Positions 11,704-21,666 of a stretch of 64,000 bases of DNA are shown here, in pieces (the stretch's first letter is position 1; each line of letters opens with the position of its first letter). Source of the stretch: Canna indica (taxonomy: Eukaryota; Streptophyta; Magnoliopsida; Zingiberales; Cannaceae). Made by a program: the position numbers and the translations under genes. The notes beneath the pieces are model-generated. The model ran no database searches. It saw only the letters and a program-made list of their open reading frames with translations, and had not been told where the DNA came from. The DNA lies in NCBI GenBank assembly GCA_034359265.1, contig CP136895.1:42426001-42490000 (forward strand), written 5' to 3'.

Positions 11704-14700
11704 TGTACCCTATTTTGGAACGTTAGAGGGCTCTGTAGACTCTCCAAGCGTTATATAGTGAAACAGGTTATCAGGGACTTTAAATGTAGCCTTGTCTTAA
11801 ACTTTCTAAAACTAAGTTGAATATTTATTCTAGAAGAATTGTCAGTCTGTTGTCGAGTTTTTCCCTCGATGATAACTTCTGAGTTATTAATGCTTCTGGG
11901 TTGTTGGGGGGCTTGTTGGCCATTTGGGATCCTTCTATTTGGGTTTGTACAACTAGCTAGTTTGGTAATTGGACCATTCAGTTGTCAATGATGCATCGTC
12001 TTTTTGAAATTTGTTTTCTGGTTGCGGGGGTCTATGGTCCCCCCTCTTGTACTCAGAGAAACTCCTTTTTAGAGGAATTATGTCAAATCATCACTAATTG
12101 CATGGTGCCTCTTGCTTTGGGAGGTGACTTCAACATCACCCGACACAACGAGGAAAATTTCAACTGCATTGGTAACTCGATCTGTGGATTCTCGCAGGTT
12201 TTCTCATCTTATCGTTGATTTGGGCTTATTGGACATCCCCCTCTCCGGTAATCCCTTCACTTGGACTAATAATCAGTGTCCTCCTGCTCTGGCGAAGTTA
12301 GACAGAATTCTTATTAATAATCCTCTGATAATATCATTCCCTGAATTTTTCGGTACCGTGGGGGACAGGCGACTCTCGAATCACAATCCTTTGTTTCTTC
12401 GGATGGCACTAGATCGTAGAAAGCTTCATAGTCACATTAAAATTGAGAATAACTAGCTACTCTTTGATCAGTTTGGGGAATCCATCAAGGCTGGTCTTTG
12501 TACGCTATCTCGGGATACTGCCGTTTCCCCCTTGCAACAATGGTTATCCAATTGGAAGCTACTCTGGTGAATCATTTATGAATGGGACAAAATCAGGAGA
12601 CTTACTTGGAAGAAACACAGGCTCAACGCTGAGGAGCCTCTAAGGGTTCTGAATATGCAGGCGGATAACGCTTCTCTTTCTGATACGGAACATGAGGATT
12701 TCAAACACGCTAAGGGGTTCCTGGATAACTGTTACAACAATGAATGTTCATATTGGAGACAACGTGCAAAGAAACGCTGGCTTTGTGATGGGGATAGAAA
12801 CACCAGATACTTTCACCTTTGTGCTTCCAATAGAAGAAGGCGCAATTTGATCTCGTCATTAAATGTGTCCGATTCTTACATCTCTGACTAGGAGGGCATG
12901 GCTTCGGCTTTCCGGGATTTCTACATGGGCCTCATTGGTCATGAGACTGAGAATAAACCCCTGTTGCGCCTAGGGCGGTCTAATTTCTTTCAGCCCTCGC
13001 ATCACAACTTATTTTCTCTGGATGCTCCTTTCACTATGGCTGAGGTTTACAAGGTTATCAAGAAGGCAAAAAATTTTAAGGCCCCTAGACTGGATGGCCT
13101 TATGATGGAGTTCTACATGAAGTTTGGGCATTTAATTAGTGTCCAAGTTCTCAATATCCTTCTCGAGCTTGAGGCTGCCCCCGAGCTCTTGACACATATA
13201 AACAAAGCCTGCATTGTTCTGATTCCTAAAGTTTCGGGAGCAAATTCAGTGTCAAACTTCAAACCCATCAGCCTTGAGAATAGCATCTTCAAAATTTTAT
13301 CGAAACTTCTAGCTAATCGGTTGGCCCTAATCATTCCTGACTGGGTGGATAATAAGCAAGGAGCCTTCATTAGAGGTCGTAGCACCCTTAATTATTTCAT
13401 GACTACTTTTGAAATAATCTGGGGCTATAAAAAATTGGACCCGAATGTTTGTGTGATCAAGGTAGATTTTGAAAAAGCCTTTGACTCGGTAAATTATGAG
13501 TTCATTCTACATTTGCTGAAAGCTAGGGGTTTTCCTCCTAGATGGCCGTCTTGGATTCATTATCTGCTTTTTACAGCGGAATCCTCTCATATCATTAACA
13601 GTTCGGAGGGGAGGCCTTTCATGCACATGAGAGGTTTGCGACAGGGAAATCCTCTATCTCTTTTTTTTTTTCAACTTAGTAACTGATGTACTTTAAGGCT
13701 TATATCTAGAGCGGCTCATTAGGGTCTTATAACTAGAGCTTTGAATCCTAATCCCCAGGGGGGTGTTACTCATATTCTCTTCGCCGATGACTTGCTTCTG
13801 TTTAGTAAGGCGGATGAGGCCTCCATTAGATCCTTTGGGTTCCTACTAAGGTGTTTTGACTTGCGCTTTGGGCTGAAGCTCAATGCTCTTAAGACCAAGG
13901 TTATTCATATTGTGGGTTACAGTGCCAAAGCCTTGCTAGCAGCAGATGTCTTCGGGTGTTCAGTTGAGGCTTACCCCTTAAGCTATTTGGGTCTTCCCCT
14001 GCGAGTGGGAAATCTTAGCAAGACGGAGTGGACTCAGCTTATCACTAGAGTGGATTCTACACTGGCTTCATGTCAAGGTCCCTTCCTCTTGAGGGTTGGC
14101 CGCTTGACTTTGGTCAATAGTGTTCTTACTAGTCAGGTATCCTATTTTTTCCCCATCTTTTTGGCTCCTCGTTGGGTCATTAAGAAAATCAACAGAAGAA
14201 CAAGGACCTTTTTTTGGACTAGAAGAGGGGACATGACTTATCTCCTCAAGGGAGATGTTTGGTTAGTTGGGATTCTTTGACGTGTAAGAGGGAAGAGGGG
14301 GCTTGGCATTCTGGATCTTCCATCTCATAATCAGGCCAGATTGGGAAAATGGATCCGAAAACTCTTTCAGCCTGGGGGGATGCCTTGGCAAGACATCATT
14401 TCATTATTATATCCAAGGCTGACCAAATTAAATCAGGGAGATCGACAATGCTTATTGCATGTCTGGAAAAAAAATCAGCAGCCTATTTGACATCCTCCGA
14501 ACATCATTTATATTCACTATGGTGGAAGGCTCCTCCTTTAGATTCTGGCATGTACCTTGGTTCAGCGGAGAAAGGCTTTGGGACAAATATCTGACTCTTT
14601 TCTCTGTAGCTTGTTCACCGAACCTTCTCGTTGTAGATGCTAGAGTAAGAGTCCCGTCTGGTACGATGAGAGGGTGGAATCTAAACTTCAGGTACCTCGT

Positions 14701-15280
14701 TCCCACCGCTCTCCTTCATAACCTGGTTATTGATCTAGCACCCTACCTTCTTTCCTCGGGGGCCGACACGATTTCGTGGAAATGGAGTATTAATGGATAC
14801 TTTTATACAAATCGACTAAACCACTTCTTGCCTTCAGATAGATAGTGATTCGAAAGCTCCATTCCTTTGGCAGAAGGAATGCCCACCGGCCTACTCTTTG
14901 CATAGTTGGCTCATGGAAAAACAACATCTTCTAACAAAGGACAAGCTCATTGCCAGAAATCTTCAAGTCTCACTGACATGTACCCTCTGCAACAACAATG
15001 GCGAAACACATATACATATCTTCACAAATTGCTCCTTAACAAAAGATGGTTTAAACTTCTCATCGGGCTTTCTCATATCAATTTCTTCTCTTTTGACTTC
15101 AAGCCTTGGGATGGCTTACCCATAGGGATGAACAAGGAGGCTAAAAAGCTCTTTCGGCTGGTTATGTTTTGGAGGCACATGATCTGGCACGAGCGTAATA
15201 TTAGGGTTTTTGACAACTGTAGAAGATCCTTTTTTGAGCTTGCTTCAGAAGCTGCTGCTTTCCTCCCTCTGTTACCTTAG
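11704..15280 (+). pseudogene. LINE ORF2: endonuclease, reverse transcriptase and zinc-knuckle domain, decayed
   Basis: Directly after CACTA-1 the frame reads ILFWNVRGL, the start of the L1 APE-type endonuclease. The endonuclease continues with VYGP and GGDFN (about 12026-12140). The reverse transcriptase occupies roughly 13060-14000: KAPRLDG (usually KAPGPDG), NKQGAFIRGRS, KVDFEKAFDSV, GLRQGNPLS and the catalytic FADD at about 13783. A C-terminal region with PAYSLHSWL and CTLCNNNGETHIH (about 14885-15030) matches the zf-RVT domain of plant L1 elements. Stops and frameshifts occur at about 12218, 12456, 12890, 13686, 14280 and 14845, so no functional protein can be made. It would nick target DNA and prime reverse transcription. 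Confidence 0.9.
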
Positions 15281-15350
15281 CAACGCGTGATGCATTTTCG
15301 CTTTTCCCTTTGTACTATTGTCTCTGTAGTTTCCTTTATTCTGACCCTGT

Positions 15351-15445
15351 GAGCCCGTGCTTTTACTTTTTTTCTTTACTAACTTCCTGCTCTCCTGCGA
15401 GCCCGTGCTTTTACTTTTTTCTTTACTAACTTCCCGCTCGCGCCT
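15351..15445 (+). repeat. Tandem duplication in the LINE 3' UTR
   Basis: A 48-bp segment starting GAGCCCGTGCTTTTACTTTT is repeated head to tail (15351-15398 and 15399-15445) with a few differences. It sits between ORF2 and the terminal A-run. Confidence 0.85.
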
Positions 15446-15514
15446 AACTTGTATTCCTTCATCCCTTTTGAAATGAATACAAGTTTTATATTGTTAAAAA
15501 AAAAAATCCATTTG

Positions 15515-16857
15515 AAGTTATAACATTAGTTGTAGCATGAAAAAACCATAGTTAATTTTGTAGGCCGCAAGCGAGTCCATCATTGCTTAGGATAGCATTT
15601 ACATGCTTTTGCCTCACCCTTGATGTTGAAAGCTGCTCCTATATCTTACTCCATGCTCAACTTCTCAACTTTTTCTCTCTCCTATTGTTATAATGCTTCT
15701 CCTGCACCCACCTCCTCAACCTCACTGGCCTCTCCCCCATAATTGCAGTGCTTCTTCTATACCCATCTCCTATGTTTATCTCCTCAACTATTGGCTTATG
15801 GTTTTCATCTTTGGTCTCAATCTTGATTTTGATGATAACAAACTAGAAACTAATGGTTTAATGAGAAATTATTCCATGATTCATGTTGATAAGCACACAA
15901 CTTACGATGGCCGAAGAGATCGAAGCGGGAAAGAAAAATCCAAGTGATATTGCCCAAAGTCAAAGATTAGTGTTTAGGGTTTAGAATGTTGATTGTAATC
16001 CTTGGGATGCACAGTGATGGTGATGTTTGTCAAACCCAAACCAAACTGAGTAAAAAAAAACCTGAAAACAAATTAGTTATTAGTTTCGTTTGAAGTCTAG
16101 TTGAATGTTGGTCAACTGAAGATCAACTGAAATGAGGTCAAAATTTCCAATAAGCTTTTGGCCGAAGACCAGCCAAAGTTTGGTCGATCGAACTTTGGTC
16201 AACCTTTGACCGATGGCCCAACAGTTAGTTTACTAGCTGATGTAACTTGCTTTTTCCCGAGCCTATTCATTTTCAAGCCTATATATGCTTTTGTTGGCCT
16301 AAGATTTTCAACATTGGTCTTAATCTCAATTTTGATGAAAACAAACTCGAAACTAATGGTTTATTGATAAATAATTTCAGGATCCATTGATCGCCGTGAC
16401 TGAAAGATCGATGCGTAATCAGAGAAATCCAAGTGGACATTGATCGTCGCTCTGAATATGATTAAGATTTAGAGTTTATGTTTACATGTTTAGATAAATT
16501 GTACATGTTGGCCCAAGAGTTCAACCTTGGTAATTTTGATGATAACAAACATGAAATTAATCCATTTATCATGTTTTGAGTTCAAGTTGAATTTCCACTT
16601 GAACTCAAAACTTAATAAATGGATTGATTTCATATTTAAATGATACACGTGTGAAGTTTGTTGCAAAAATGTGGAAATTCAAGTATCGACGGCTTCGAAG
16701 GATGATTTCATCGAAGTTAAGTCTAGGGTTAGAAATCATTGTAAAAACCTTCTAATTAAGGCCTTAAATTAATCCATTCCTTATATTTATTCAAAGCTAA
16801 ACCTAAGCCGAATCCCGGAACTGAAGTCGAGCCAAAAAATCAAAAATCGGCCTATTA
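15515..16857 (+). repeat. Stacked partial 5' ends of the TGTTGG LTR family
   Basis: Three copies of the LTR start of the R0/R1/R6 family occur in the same orientation: near 15788 (TTGGCTTATGG, first bases lost), at 16293 (TGTTGGCCTAAG) and at 16507 (TGTTGGCCCAAG). Each is followed by the family signature TTTTGATGATAACAAAC or a close variant, and each is cut short by the next. A fourth start at 16858 leads into the R0 LTR. The first ~270 bp (15515-15787) show nothing recognisable. Confidence 0.7.
16553..16632. repeat. Inverted repeat with ~34-bp arms
   Basis: The left arm contains GTTTTGAGTTCAAG and the right arm CTTGAACTCAAAAC, separated by about 11 bases. Complementarity continues outward through ATCCATTTAT/ATAAATGGAT and GAAATTAATCC/GGATTGATTTC with a few mismatches. 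It lies just inside the LTR start at 16507 and is absent from the other LTR copies here. Confidence 0.85.
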
Positions 16858-17968
16858 TTGTTGCCCTAAGGTTTTCAACCTTGGTCATAATCTCGATTTT
16901 AATGACAACAAACATGGAACTAATGCTTGAACAAGAAATATTTTTCAATAATCGGAAAAATTGAAGAAATCGGAGAAATCGGCATGGACGCTCGTCGATG
17001 CTCGGATTTCGTAAGGAAGATAGAGTTTAGGTTTAAGGTGTCTATTATACTTGTATAATCCTTTATTTGATGCATTCGAACCCTACAAACTTGAAAACTA
17101 GTATATCCACAAAATTGTCTTCTGCGACCGGTCATCTGCAACCAATCTGCTACCTATATGCGATGGATCTTCTGCTACCGCGCGGAAGCCCACTACTCAT
17201 TTTCAAATTCTTTAACGACTCGTTTTGAGCCCCTACCCTTAGTATCTCTATATAAGGTCCCAAACTTGCTTTCCTTTAGTTCTCAACTATTTATTTTGTC
17301 ATTCTAACAATATCTGGAGCCTTTCATGAGCCATTTCTCTCAAACCTTAGCTTTGACGACACCAACTTTCTTGAATGAGCCTTGAAACCACGTGATTTAT
17401 CATCAAAAGGCATCAATAGGAGCTATGACTTCTTGTTTGGAGCTAAGTACTTGTATTTGATTTGTTGCTCCATTTACAAGTGTATTTTTTTGTTGTTATT
17501 TTCATTACATCTCAAGTGTGTGAAAACCTAGGGTGCTAGGTTTAAGTTTGTGGTTGCCTTTGTGTTGAGGCATAAGTCCACCATTGTAATCTAGGATTTA
17601 GAGTGTCCTTTGGAGAGTGAGGTGGGAAAGTGCTCTCGGTTTGATGGTGAAGACTTCCGGGTGTGAAAGTGCCTTCGGTGAGAGAGCAGAGACCTTTGGG
17701 TTGAAAAATCCTCATTTTAGAGGAACTCTCTATCTAGTGGATTGAGTGTGAAATTTTAATCGGGGTGCTTAGGTAGTGGAGCAGGCAAGGTTGCTGAACC
17801 ACTATAAGTCATAGTGTTTGCATTGATATTTTGTGTGTTGATTACTTGCTTCCGCATTTATCTTGTAATTAATTGAAGTAGTTGAATAAACGATTAAACT
17901 ACATTTAGGTTAAGTTTTAATAAACATACTATTCACCCCCGCTTTTGTGTAGGCTATTCGACTTATAT
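16858..17968 (+). repeat. 5' LTR of R0
   Basis: It begins with a diverged TGTTGGCC (here TTGTTGCCCTAAGG) and the family signature for the LTR head, and ends near CTATTCACCCCCG, the family motif shortly before the LTR tail. The tail itself (normally ...TTTCTCCAACA) has decayed. The palindromic GGTCGACCGATC cluster seen in the R1 LTRs is missing or unrecognisable. Confidence 0.7.
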
Positions 17969-17981
17969 TTGGTATCAGAGC
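17969..17981 (+). promoter_or_regulatory. Primer binding site of R0 (initiator Met-tRNA type)
   Basis: TTGGTATCAGAGC follows the LTR end, the standard Copia primer site complementary to the 3' end of initiator Met-tRNA. It is followed by GGGTCGTAG and then gag, as in R1 and R6. Confidence 0.85.
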
Positions 17982-18034
17982 GGGTCGTAGCTTGAGATTT
18001 CACCCTCTATTCTACAATTTGCCTCGATCTTAGA

Positions 18035-18263
18035 ATGACGCTAGCTAGAGTTAGTAGTTACTACACCTCCTAGGTTTGATAGGTTAAACTTTGGTTTTGG
18101 GAAATATAGGATGTGTACTTTTTTGAGGACTCAAGGTTTATGGGTTTACGAAATGTTGAAAACCCCAATATATCAAACCTAAGGTAGAGAATATACTTGC
18201 ATGGACCCAAGAACAAAATGATATATTTAACTTAACTATTAAAGCCTTGAATTGCATATATTG
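18035..18263 (+). pseudogene. R0 gag, N-terminal part
   Basis: The start ATGACGCTAGC matches the R1 and R6 gag start (MTLES in those copies). The frame then follows the same protein (RLNFGFGKYRM, FLRTQG, ALNCIYC) but is broken by several stops. The break at 18263 is the R1 insertion, with TATTG before R1 and TATTA after it. The product was a nucleic-acid-binding capsid-type protein; this copy cannot make it. Confidence 0.8.
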
Positions 18264-19916
18264 TGTTGGAGAAATGGCCACACTAGAGGGGGGGTGAATA
18301 GTGTGTTATCTAAATCTTTTTGCCTAAATTCTATTTTAATCGTTTCTTAAACTAATTAGGCAAATTGTAATTTATCGACTAAATGCAAAAGCGATAATAA
18401 AATAGTTAAACACAAACAAAGATAGCAGTGCTAACACAATGAGATTTATAGTGGTTTGGCCACAATGCTTATTCTACTATCTAAGCACCCCGCTTAGGAT
18501 TTTCAAACTAAACTTTACTAGATTAATCTTGTTTCCCTAGCTTACAACGAGGACTTTGACCCGAAGAGTCTTGCTCTCAACCTAAGGCACTTCCACATCC
18601 GGAAGTCTCCGCCTTCTTACCGAGAGCACTCTTCCACCTCAACCTAAGGGACAACTCAACTAATCCTAGTAAACTAAGTTTACAATGGTGGGTTTAAGCC
18701 TCAACAACAAGGCAACCACCAACTCAATCAACCTAGCACTCTAGGTTTACACAAATTCAAATATAATGAAATAAACACCAAAATACAACAATAATGAGAG
18801 CAAATAATAAACAATATAAATTTAGCTCTCAAACAAGATGTCCTAGCTCTTCTTGATGACTTGAAGATGAGTCAAGGCAAGCTCAAATTCAATCTCAAGG
18901 TTTCTAGGCTCAAAGCTAGGGTTCTTTGCAAAGATGACTCAATAATTCTTGTAGAGATACAAGGAGTGGCTCTTTGAGGCTTAGAAGCATCATTGAAGGC
19001 TTGGAACAGAGTTTGGGGTGGGTATTTATAACCTCCCAAATGAAATGGCTCGTCAACGGGCTGATTTCTGCCCTTTGGCGACGTTCGGTCGCTTGCCGAT
19101 CGATCGTTGATTGATCGACCGAGCAACCGAAGGTGTTCTGCCTGTTCTGGGCAACGTTCGGTCGACTAAAATGCCATCGGTCGACCAATCAGTCGACCGA
19201 ACTTGGGCAGGGCTGACTACTTAGGTTGGTTTTTTTGCTTGTTTGCTTGTTTCTGGGTTTCGTCTTCGCTAAGTCTACTTATATAATATTTCTTAACTAA
19301 GTTAATAACTTTAAAGTATAAATGTTATATAAGGATTACCCCCCATTTGGATTCAATAAAAATATCTAAAAAATCAAAATCCTTAATAATCAAAATCTAA
19401 CTTTTGGGGTGTAGTACAAATTTATGAAAACTAGAAATTTTCTAATCTTTCGGGTCAAGTATGGGTAGGCTAAAAGCTTCCAAAAAATCCATAAAAATAT
19501 CTCATTTACTAGTTTTTACCTAAGGAACAATTATCGGTATTTCTGGTGCCAAGAAAATGTCTAGGTCATATAGCCCTCCAAGGAGCTTCCTAGGCTTAAT
19601 GAATTCCAAGGTCATTTTCTAATTTGCCGGATTATCATGTTTTGGGGTTAGGGTTTGGTTTTTGCGTTCTTATGCATCATCATGAGGATTTACAACATAA
19701 ACTAGATACCCTAGACCTAAACTTTAACTTTCCGAAGAATCTGAGCGCGTCGACCAACGTCCTTCCGATTTTTCGATTTCTCCGATATTTCCGATTGAGG
19801 ACATCGAGCACTAATCGACTTGGAACCTGAAAATATTTCTTCATGAATACATTAGTTCCATGTTTGTTATCATCAAAACCAAGATTAAGACCAAAGTTGA
19901 AAACCTTAGGCCAACA
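18264..19916 (-). repeat. 3' LTR of R1
   Basis: It runs from TGTTGGAGAAATGG (plus-strand left edge) to CCTTAGGCCAACA (right edge), with TG...CA inverted termini, 1653 bp. It contains the family landmarks CTAGAGGGGGGGTGAATAG near the left edge, CGAGGACTTTGACCCGAAGAG at 18546 and a cluster of GGTCGACCGATCGATC-like palindromes at about 19080-19200. Confidence 0.9.
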
Positions 19917-19930
19917 ATCTCCCCCTTTTT
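19917..19930 (-). promoter_or_regulatory. Polypurine tract of R1
   Basis: Read leftwards the sequence is AAAAAGGGGGAGAT immediately followed by the LTR start TGTTGG. This is the usual second-strand primer next to a 3' LTR. Confidence 0.85.
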
Positions 19931-21286
19931 GATGATGACAAACATCCTTAAGAAAATATATCATTCAAGCACAAAGGATATCAAACATGGGATTTCTCCC
20001 CCTATCAACATGCATATCTATATAATGGAACTCCCCGTATCTATATGCATGGTTAACCTATATTTTCTTCCCTTTTTACCTATATTTTTCTCCCCCTTTT
20101 GACATCAATCAAAAAGGGCAAGAAAAGTCAACCTATAGTCAAAGTTGAGACTCTAAAACTATTTTCCATGAAATATGAAAATCTCAACTAAAGGGATGAA
20201 AAATCAAATATCTAATATGAGATTAAATCATACATGATAGCATTAGATGATAAATACATTCCAAGTCTAGAAATCATGTATAGGCTTAAGTATTGAAATT
20301 TTCGTGTATTGATCAAGGAGTCAAAAATTATTTTATAAATGATTTTTCTCATTACATGAGTGGAACGATACCAAATGTGAATTCAAAATATCATACTTGA
20401 AGTCTCATTCCACTACAAGAAAATTTAGATTTATCGACCACAACTTCCGACGAGAAGGTGTGGTCGAAAATTTTCGTTATATTTCCGACGACCCATAGCG
20501 TCGGAAAGAGTTACCGACAAAACTTTTCGACCAAAATGTGTCGAAAAATTATCATATTATTATCGATGAATTTTCGTCGAAAATAATTTTCGACAAACTT
20601 TGTACTCGCAAGTTCGTCAGAAATATTAATGACATATTTTTATACTGAACTTATCGACCACAATTTCTGACGAAAATCCATCGTCGAAAATTTTTGTTAA
20701 AGTTCTGGATTTATCGACCACAACTTTCGACGAGAAGATGTCGTCGAAAATTTTTGTTAGATTTCCGACGACTCTTTGCGTCGAAAATAATTACCGACAA
20801 AAATTTTCGACCAAAATGAGTCGGAAAATTATAAATTATTTTTCAAAAAAAATTAAAACCAGCGTGGGTAGGAGGGCGAGCGCGCGTGCCGTAGGAGGCG
20901 GGAGATTTCCCGCCTCCTGCTTTTTTTTTTTAGAAGTCAACATGACTTCTTTGCCAATGCCCTAATCCTTTTGCTGCATCTCTTCCTTCATCGTCCTTTC
21001 TTCCTTCCTTTTGCTGCGTCTCGGTGAAAGAGGTGAATCCGTCATCCTCGTCGTCGCCCACAGCTACCTGTTTGTCCCTCTCGTTCTCCTTCTCTTCCCT
21101 TCTCTTCCTCTCTTTGTCGTGCTGGAGAAAGGGGAATTCTCCCACACCTTGTTTTTGACCGCACAAAAGTCGACCGCGACGTGGCTGCTCTTCCTGTTCC
21201 CAGTCCATGCTTCCTCCGACTAATTCCTCCTTGGGATCTCCCCAAAGAGAGCTCTTCTTAGCTCTGCTCTGCTCTGCTCCGCTCTC

Positions 21287-21440
21287 ATGGAGGACTACTG
21301 ACCGAGGTCCTACAACGACGGTCCGATGCAGCTTGAGGTCTACGGAGGTCGGGCTGGGCCTCCCGCCTCCAGCCTCCACGACTACCCCAGCTACAGCACC
21401 ACTTCCTATTCATACGGCGGCTAGGGCTCGAAAAGCATCA
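21287..21440 (+). pseudogene. Captured host gene fragment of unknown identity
   Basis: An ATG at 21287 begins MEDY then a stop; the frame resumes PRSYNDGPMQLEVYGG, a Tyr/Ser-rich stretch (DYPSYSTTSYSYGG), then a second stop and KSIKEKV. Base composition and codon pattern are unlike the AT-rich element around it, so it looks like a fragment of a real gene disabled by stops. I do not recognise the family with certainty. It abuts the protease fragment, which is on the other strand. Confidence 0.5.
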
Positions 21441-21444
21441 AGGA

Positions 21445-21666
21445 GAAGGTAGCCGCTCCTGCGTTGGTCCGCCGCCGAGTCCGACGAGCCCACCGGTTCT
21501 ATTGCTGAAGAGCCCGGTGCTTCGTGAGTTGCAGCCGAATGCAAAGTTCTTTACGGTGACGCTGCTGCCGGATGTCGTGGCGAAAGTGAGGGTCTCGGAG
21601 GAGAGGACGCCGTCGACGTTGGATCCGTCTCCGTAGGCGTAGTGGTACTGGCAGGTGACGGTTCGG
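21445..21666 (-). pseudogene. Captured fragment of an A1-family aspartyl protease gene
   Basis: Read leftwards from 21666 the frame gives TVTCQYHYAYGDGSNVDG, then ETLTFATTSG, KNFAFGCNS and TGLFSN, and finally GGLVGLGGGP. This order (C-x-Y-x-Y-x-YGDGS, ETLTF, FGC, GLVGLG) is the signature of plant nepenthesin/CDR1-like A1 aspartyl proteases between the first active-site region and the middle of the N-terminal lobe. The catalytic DTG and DSG motifs are not included, so the fragment cannot be an enzyme. It is about 74 codons with no stop in this stretch, which suggests capture was not ancient or that the stretch is simply short. The frame on the opposite strand is a shadow. Confidence 0.8.

Larger units (their letters stand above)
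3645..15504 (+). mobile_element. L1-type LINE, 5'-truncated, interrupted by CACTA-1
   Basis: A non-LTR retrotransposon with ORF1 remnants, an ORF2 endonuclease and reverse transcriptase, and a terminal A-run at 15496-15506. The sequence AATCCATTTG occurs just before it (3635-3644) and again just after its A-run (15505-15514), so the target site duplication is about 10 bp; the leading As overlap the A-tail, leaving 8 bp unambiguous. Without the 7.4-kb CACTA-1 and its 3-bp duplication the element is about 4.46 kb, shorter than usual plant L1 elements, and only part of ORF1 is present, so it is probably 5'-truncated. Its ORFs carry frameshifts and stops and it is not active. Confidence 0.85.

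Noticed and set aside
21042..21245. Arg/Glu-rich minus-strand frames in CACTA-3
   Set aside because: They mirror CT-rich plus-strand sequence and show no domain; the real signal nearby is the protease fragment.
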